Shown piece by piece: positions 4,848 through 7,834 of a stretch of 7,834 nucleotides of DNA. The translations under genes and the position numbers were made by a program. Each line of letters starts with the position of its first letter. Positions within the stretch are counted from its first letter, which is position 1. The DNA lies in NCBI GenBank assembly GCA_905478725.1, contig CAJQJT010000317.1:1-7834 (forward strand), given 5' to 3'. The notes below the pieces were generated by a model. It was not told where the DNA came from. It worked only from the letters and a program-made list of their open reading frames with translations, and ran no database searches. The DNA comes from an uncultured Pseudomonadales bacterium. Its GTDB lineage: Bacteria; Pseudomonadota; Gammaproteobacteria; Pseudomonadales; Porticoccaceae.

Positions 4848-7508
4848 ATGGGAAAGTCGTTAGTCATTGTAGAGTCACCTGCTAAAGCCAAAACGATCAA
4901 TCGCTACCTCGGTGATGATTTTATTGTTAAGTCCAGTGTTGGCCATATTCGCGATCTGCCCACCGGCGGCAATCGCGTTCCTACAGATCCCAAAGAGCGC
5001 GCCCGACAGGCGGCGATAACACGCAAGCTGTCGCCTGAAGACAAAATTGTTCACCGCGCCGCCAAGGCCAAATCTCAGCTGATTAATAGTATGGGTATAG
5101 ACCCGGAGAATGATTGGAAAGCGGAATACGCCACTCTGCCGGGCAAAGAAAAAGTTGTAGCCGAACTTAAGAAACTGGCTAAGAATGCTGACACTGTCTA
5201 CCTCGCGACGGATTTGGATAGAGAGGGAGAGGCGATTGCCTGGCACCTGACTCAGGTGATTGGCGGCGATGACAGCCGTTACAAGCGCGTCGTGTTTAAC
5301 GAAATTACCAAGAAAGCGATTCGCGCGGCCTTTGAAAAACCTGGCGTAGTTGATACCAATCGCGTCGACGCTCAGCAGGCGCGACGCTTTCTCGACCGCG
5401 TGGTGGGCTTTATGGTCTCGCCACTGCTCTGGGAAAGAGTAGGTCGCGGACTATCTGCTGGCCGAGTTCAGTCAGTTGCCCTAAAAATGATTGTTGAGCG
5501 CGAGCGTGAGATTCGTGCCTTTTTACCTGAAGAGTATTGGACAGTTCATGCGGATCTTGAAGCCGAAGCCGCCAACGAAGACGTGGGAAAAATTCGCTTT
5601 GAAGTGAAGCGTCATCTGGGTAAAGCCTTTCGTCCGGTGAATAAAGCCGCTACGGATACTGCATTGGCTGCCCTTAGGGAATCCGATTACTCTGTGTCAA
5701 AGCGCGAAGATAAGCCCACTTCATCGAAGCCTTCAGCGCCGTTTATTACCTCTACTCTGCAGCAGGCCGCCAGCACAAGGCTTGGCTTCGGGGTTAAGAA
5801 AACCATGATGATGGCCCAGCGCCTCTATGAAGGTGGTTACATCACCTACATGCGTACCGACTCCACCAATTTAAGTGAAGATGCCATAGCTGCCTGTCGC
5901 GAGTATATTAAAGTGCGTCACGGTGCCCGCTATCTGCCCGACGAGCCGAAAATCTACGGCAGCAAGTCCGGCGCTCAGGAAGCTCACGAAGCCATTCGTC
6001 CGTCGAATATTGATATCTCTCCCGGCAGCCTAGACGGCATGGAAGTGGATGCGAAGAAACTCTACCAGCTTATTTGGCAGCAGTTTGTCGCCTGTCAGAT
6101 GGTTCCAGCTCAGTTCACTTCGACATTGATCACGGTTGCCGCTGGCGACTATGAGATGACCGTCAAAGGTCGCGTGACGCGCTTTGATGGTTATCTGGCA
6201 GTGATGCCAGTCAATCGCAAAGGCGATGAGGACGGCGAACTGCCGGACCTGCAAAAGGGTGACAAGATGTCGATGTTGGTATTGGTGCCGCAACAGCACT
6301 TTACCAAGCCCATCGCCCGTTTCTCTGAAGCTTCATTGGTCAAAGAACTGGAGAAACGCGGTATTGGCCGTCCCTCCACCTACGCCTCAATTATTTCCAC
6401 GATTCAAGATCGCGGCTATGTGCGCATTGAAAACAAGCGTCTGTTCGCGGAAAAGATTGGCGATGTGGTTACTGACCGCTTGGCCGAGAGCTTTACCGAT
6501 CTAATGGATTATGGCTTTACCGCCACCATGGAAGAGCACCTGGATGAAATCGCCAAGGGCACTCTGAAGTGGAAAGATCTTCTCAACCGTTTTTATCGCG
6601 ACTTTAGTCAGCAGGTGGAAAGCGCCAAAGAAGTGGATGCGGGTATGCGCCCAAACTCACCCACTGAAACCGATATTCCCTGCAAGCTCTGCGATCGTCC
6701 GATGATGATCCGAACGGCGGGCACTGGTGTGTTTTTGGGTTGTTCTGGCTATGCATTGCCGCCCAAAGAGCGCTGTAAGCACACTTTAAACCTCACCGCT
6801 GGTGACGAAGCCGTCAATATCGATGAAGATGATGAAGCTGAATCCAAGCAGTTGATGCACCGCCATCGCTGTAAGGTTTGCGACACGGTGATGGACAGCT
6901 ATCTGGTGAATGAATCCCTCAAACTGCATGTCTGCGGCAATAACCCAGATTGCAGTGGCTTTGAGCTTGAGTCTGGTCAGTATGTGATCAAGGGCTATGA
7001 AGGGCCAGTGATCGAGTGTGACAAGTGCACCAATGAGATGCAGTTAAAGACTGGTCGCTTTGGTAAATACTTTGGCTGCACTGGAGAGACTGCTCCTGGC
7101 GAGCCATGCAAAAATACCCGCAAGTTACTGCGCAATGGCCAGGCCGCGCCGCCTAAAGTAGATCCCATTTCCATGCCGGAACTGCGCTGCTTAAAAGTTG
7201 AAGATCACTATGTGCTTCGCGACGGCGCTTCAGGCCTGTTTTTGGCTGCCAGTCAGTTCCCTAAGAATCGTGAAACCCGCGCGCCAAGCGTTGCGGAGCT
7301 GCTGCCTTACAAGGATCAGATCGACGAAAAATATCAATTTCTGCTTACCGCACCGGTTAAAGATCCCAAGGGTTTAGAGACAATTATTCGCTACAGTCGC
7401 AAAACCAAAGAGCAGTATGTACGCAGTGAAGAAGATGGCAAGCCCTCCGGTTGGAGTGCTTTTTACAACAGCGGAAAATGGGTCGCTGCTGAGAAAGGCA
7501 GCAAGTAG
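4848..7508 (+). CDS. topA: DNA topoisomerase I (type IA, omega protein)
   Basis: TopA relaxes negatively supercoiled DNA by cutting one strand through a 5'-phosphotyrosine link, passing the other strand and resealing; it opposes gyrase behind RNA polymerase. The 886 residues are close to the 865 of E. coli. The TOPRIM domain opens with [14 protein letters not shown] (E9) and contains [15 protein letters not shown] (metal-binding D122, D124, E126). [13 protein letters not shown] (176-188) and [12 protein letters not shown] (201-212) follow. The active site is [14 protein letters not shown] with catalytic Y334 and R336, and EAHEAIRPS (378-386) and [15 protein letters not shown] (502-516) are also present. 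The C-terminus has three four-cysteine zinc modules (C612/615/632/643, C675/678/696/702, C724/727/744/754), then a cysteine-poor zinc-ribbon-like tail to 886, as in E. coli. All key residues are intact. The next gene starts 8 nt downstream and is probably cotranscribed. Confidence 0.99.
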   Translation: MGKSLVIVESPAKAKTINRYLGDDFIVKSSVGHIRDLPTGGNRVPTDPKERARQAAITRKLSPEDKIVHRAAKAKSQLINSMGIDPENDWKAEYATLPGKEKVVAELKKLAKNADTVYLATDLDREGEAIAWHLTQVIGGDDSRYKRVVFNEITKKAIRAAFEKPGVVDTNRVDAQQARRFLDRVVGFMVSPLLWERVGRGLSAGRVQSVALKMIVEREREIRAFLPEEYWTVHADLEAEAANEDVGKIRFEVKRHLGKAFRPVNKAATDTALAALRESDYSVSKREDKPTSSKPSAPFITSTLQQAASTRLGFGVKKTMMMAQRLYEGGYITYMRTDSTNLSEDAIAACREYIKVRHGARYLPDEPKIYGSKSGAQEAHEAIRPSNIDISPGSLDGMEVDAKKLYQLIWQQFVACQMVPAQFTSTLITVAAGDYEMTVKGRVTRFDGYLAVMPVNRKGDEDGELPDLQKGDKMSMLVLVPQQHFTKPIARFSEASLVKELEKRGIGRPSTYASIISTIQDRGYVRIENKRLFAEKIGDVVTDRLAESFTDLMDYGFTATMEEHLDEIAKGTLKWKDLLNRFYRDFSQQVESAKEVDAGMRPNSPTETDIPCKLCDRPMMIRTAGTGVFLGCSGYALPPKERCKHTLNLTAGDEAVNIDEDDEAESKQLMHRHRCKVCDTVMDSYLVNESLKLHVCGNNPDCSGFELESGQYVIKGYEGPVIECDKCTNEMQLKTGRFGKYFGCTGETAPGEPCKNTRKLLRNGQAAPPKVDPISMPELRCLKVEDHYVLRDGASGLFLAASQFPKNRETRAPSVAELLPYKDQIDEKYQFLLTAPVKDPKGLETIIRYSRKTKEQYVRSEEDGKPSGWSAFYNSGKWVAAEKGSK

Positions 7509-7516
7509 GCGGGCTT

Positions 7517-7834
7517 ATGTCGACCCATATTTCAGCCGTTAATCAGAAGTTAGTATTTGCGCGACAACTACTGCGAATGCTCGGCACCAGCGGTTCGTCT
7601 ATTAGCAGCAGTCATCAGATTGCAGCTACGGCCCAGTCGGTTGCCGTGCAGCTGCATCAGGCCTGGCTGTGGCACCTCCGCAACATAGGCGAAGGCTATA
7701 AGTTGCAAGATCTGGAATCGGTGACTGACGGCGACTCTCTGGTGGCGCTGTTAGCCAAGCAGGGCAAGTGTCCCGGCGAAGCCGTTGAACTGCAAACTCT
7801 GCAACATGATTCTAGCTCCTGGCTCAGTGGGCTG
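7517..7834 (+). CDS. DUF6586-like protein, 5' part (partial)
   Basis: An open frame of 106 codons starts at ATG 7517, 8 nt after the topA stop, with a GGCGGG ribosome binding site overlapping the gap, and runs past the right edge. It has no signal peptide or membrane segment and looks alpha-helical. NQKLVFARQLLRML near the N-terminus, a central helix LHQAWLWHLRNIGEGYKL, and a late SSWLSGL resemble the small uncharacterised protein encoded directly after topA in Pseudomonas aeruginosa (PA3010, DUF6586), as I remember it. No function is known for that family; the constant place beside topA (and near lexA/sulA in Pseudomonas) is only suggestive. The gene is confident, the family assignment moderate. 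Confidence 0.7.
   Translation, partial: MSTHISAVNQKLVFARQLLRMLGTSGSSISSSHQIAATAQSVAVQLHQAWLWHLRNIGEGYKLQDLESVTDGDSLVALLAKQGKCPGEAVELQTLQHDSSSWLSGL

Overview
The window looks like ordinary chromosomal core sequence from a gammaproteobacterium. TatD, the lytic transglycosylase, the universal stress protein and topoisomerase I all resemble gammaproteobacterial versions. From memory, topA followed by a DUF6586-type gene, with a Usp gene and slt nearby, resembles the Pseudomonas neighbourhood, so a Pseudomonadales/Cellvibrionales-like marine bacterium is plausible. That placement is inference. Base composition looks even across the genes and there is no sign of an IS element, phage, CRISPR array, tRNA or rRNA.

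Left part (1-3630): the 3' end of an unrecognised gene is followed after 9 nt by a MOSC-domain protein, both on the plus strand. They run head-on into a minus-strand pair, slt followed by tatD, and the MOSC and tatD reading frames overlap by 23 bp at their 3' ends. The slt start is a problem. The first available ATG falls inside what looks like a signal peptide, and the open frame upstream has no ATG, GTG or TTG but does have an ATC codon with well-placed Shine-Dalgarno-like sequence. Between slt and the next gene lie 230 bp that hold a short tandem repeat and a rho-independent terminator.

Middle part (3631-4847): a UspA-like universal stress protein (minus strand) and a small membrane-anchored hypothetical protein (plus strand) diverge from a 161-bp region. 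That region holds a perfect 11-bp inverted repeat with an 18-nt spacer.

Right part (4848-7834): full-length topA, encoding DNA topoisomerase I with TOPRIM, catalytic Tyr and three four-cysteine zinc modules, is followed 8 nt later by the 5' part of a DUF6586-like gene that runs off the window. The genes fall in house-keeping roles (DNA supercoiling, murein turnover, DNA repair nuclease, stress response). I found no convincing new multi-gene system; the best leads are the slt start, the inverted repeat between the divergent genes, the terminator-linked repeats and the uncharacterised membrane protein.
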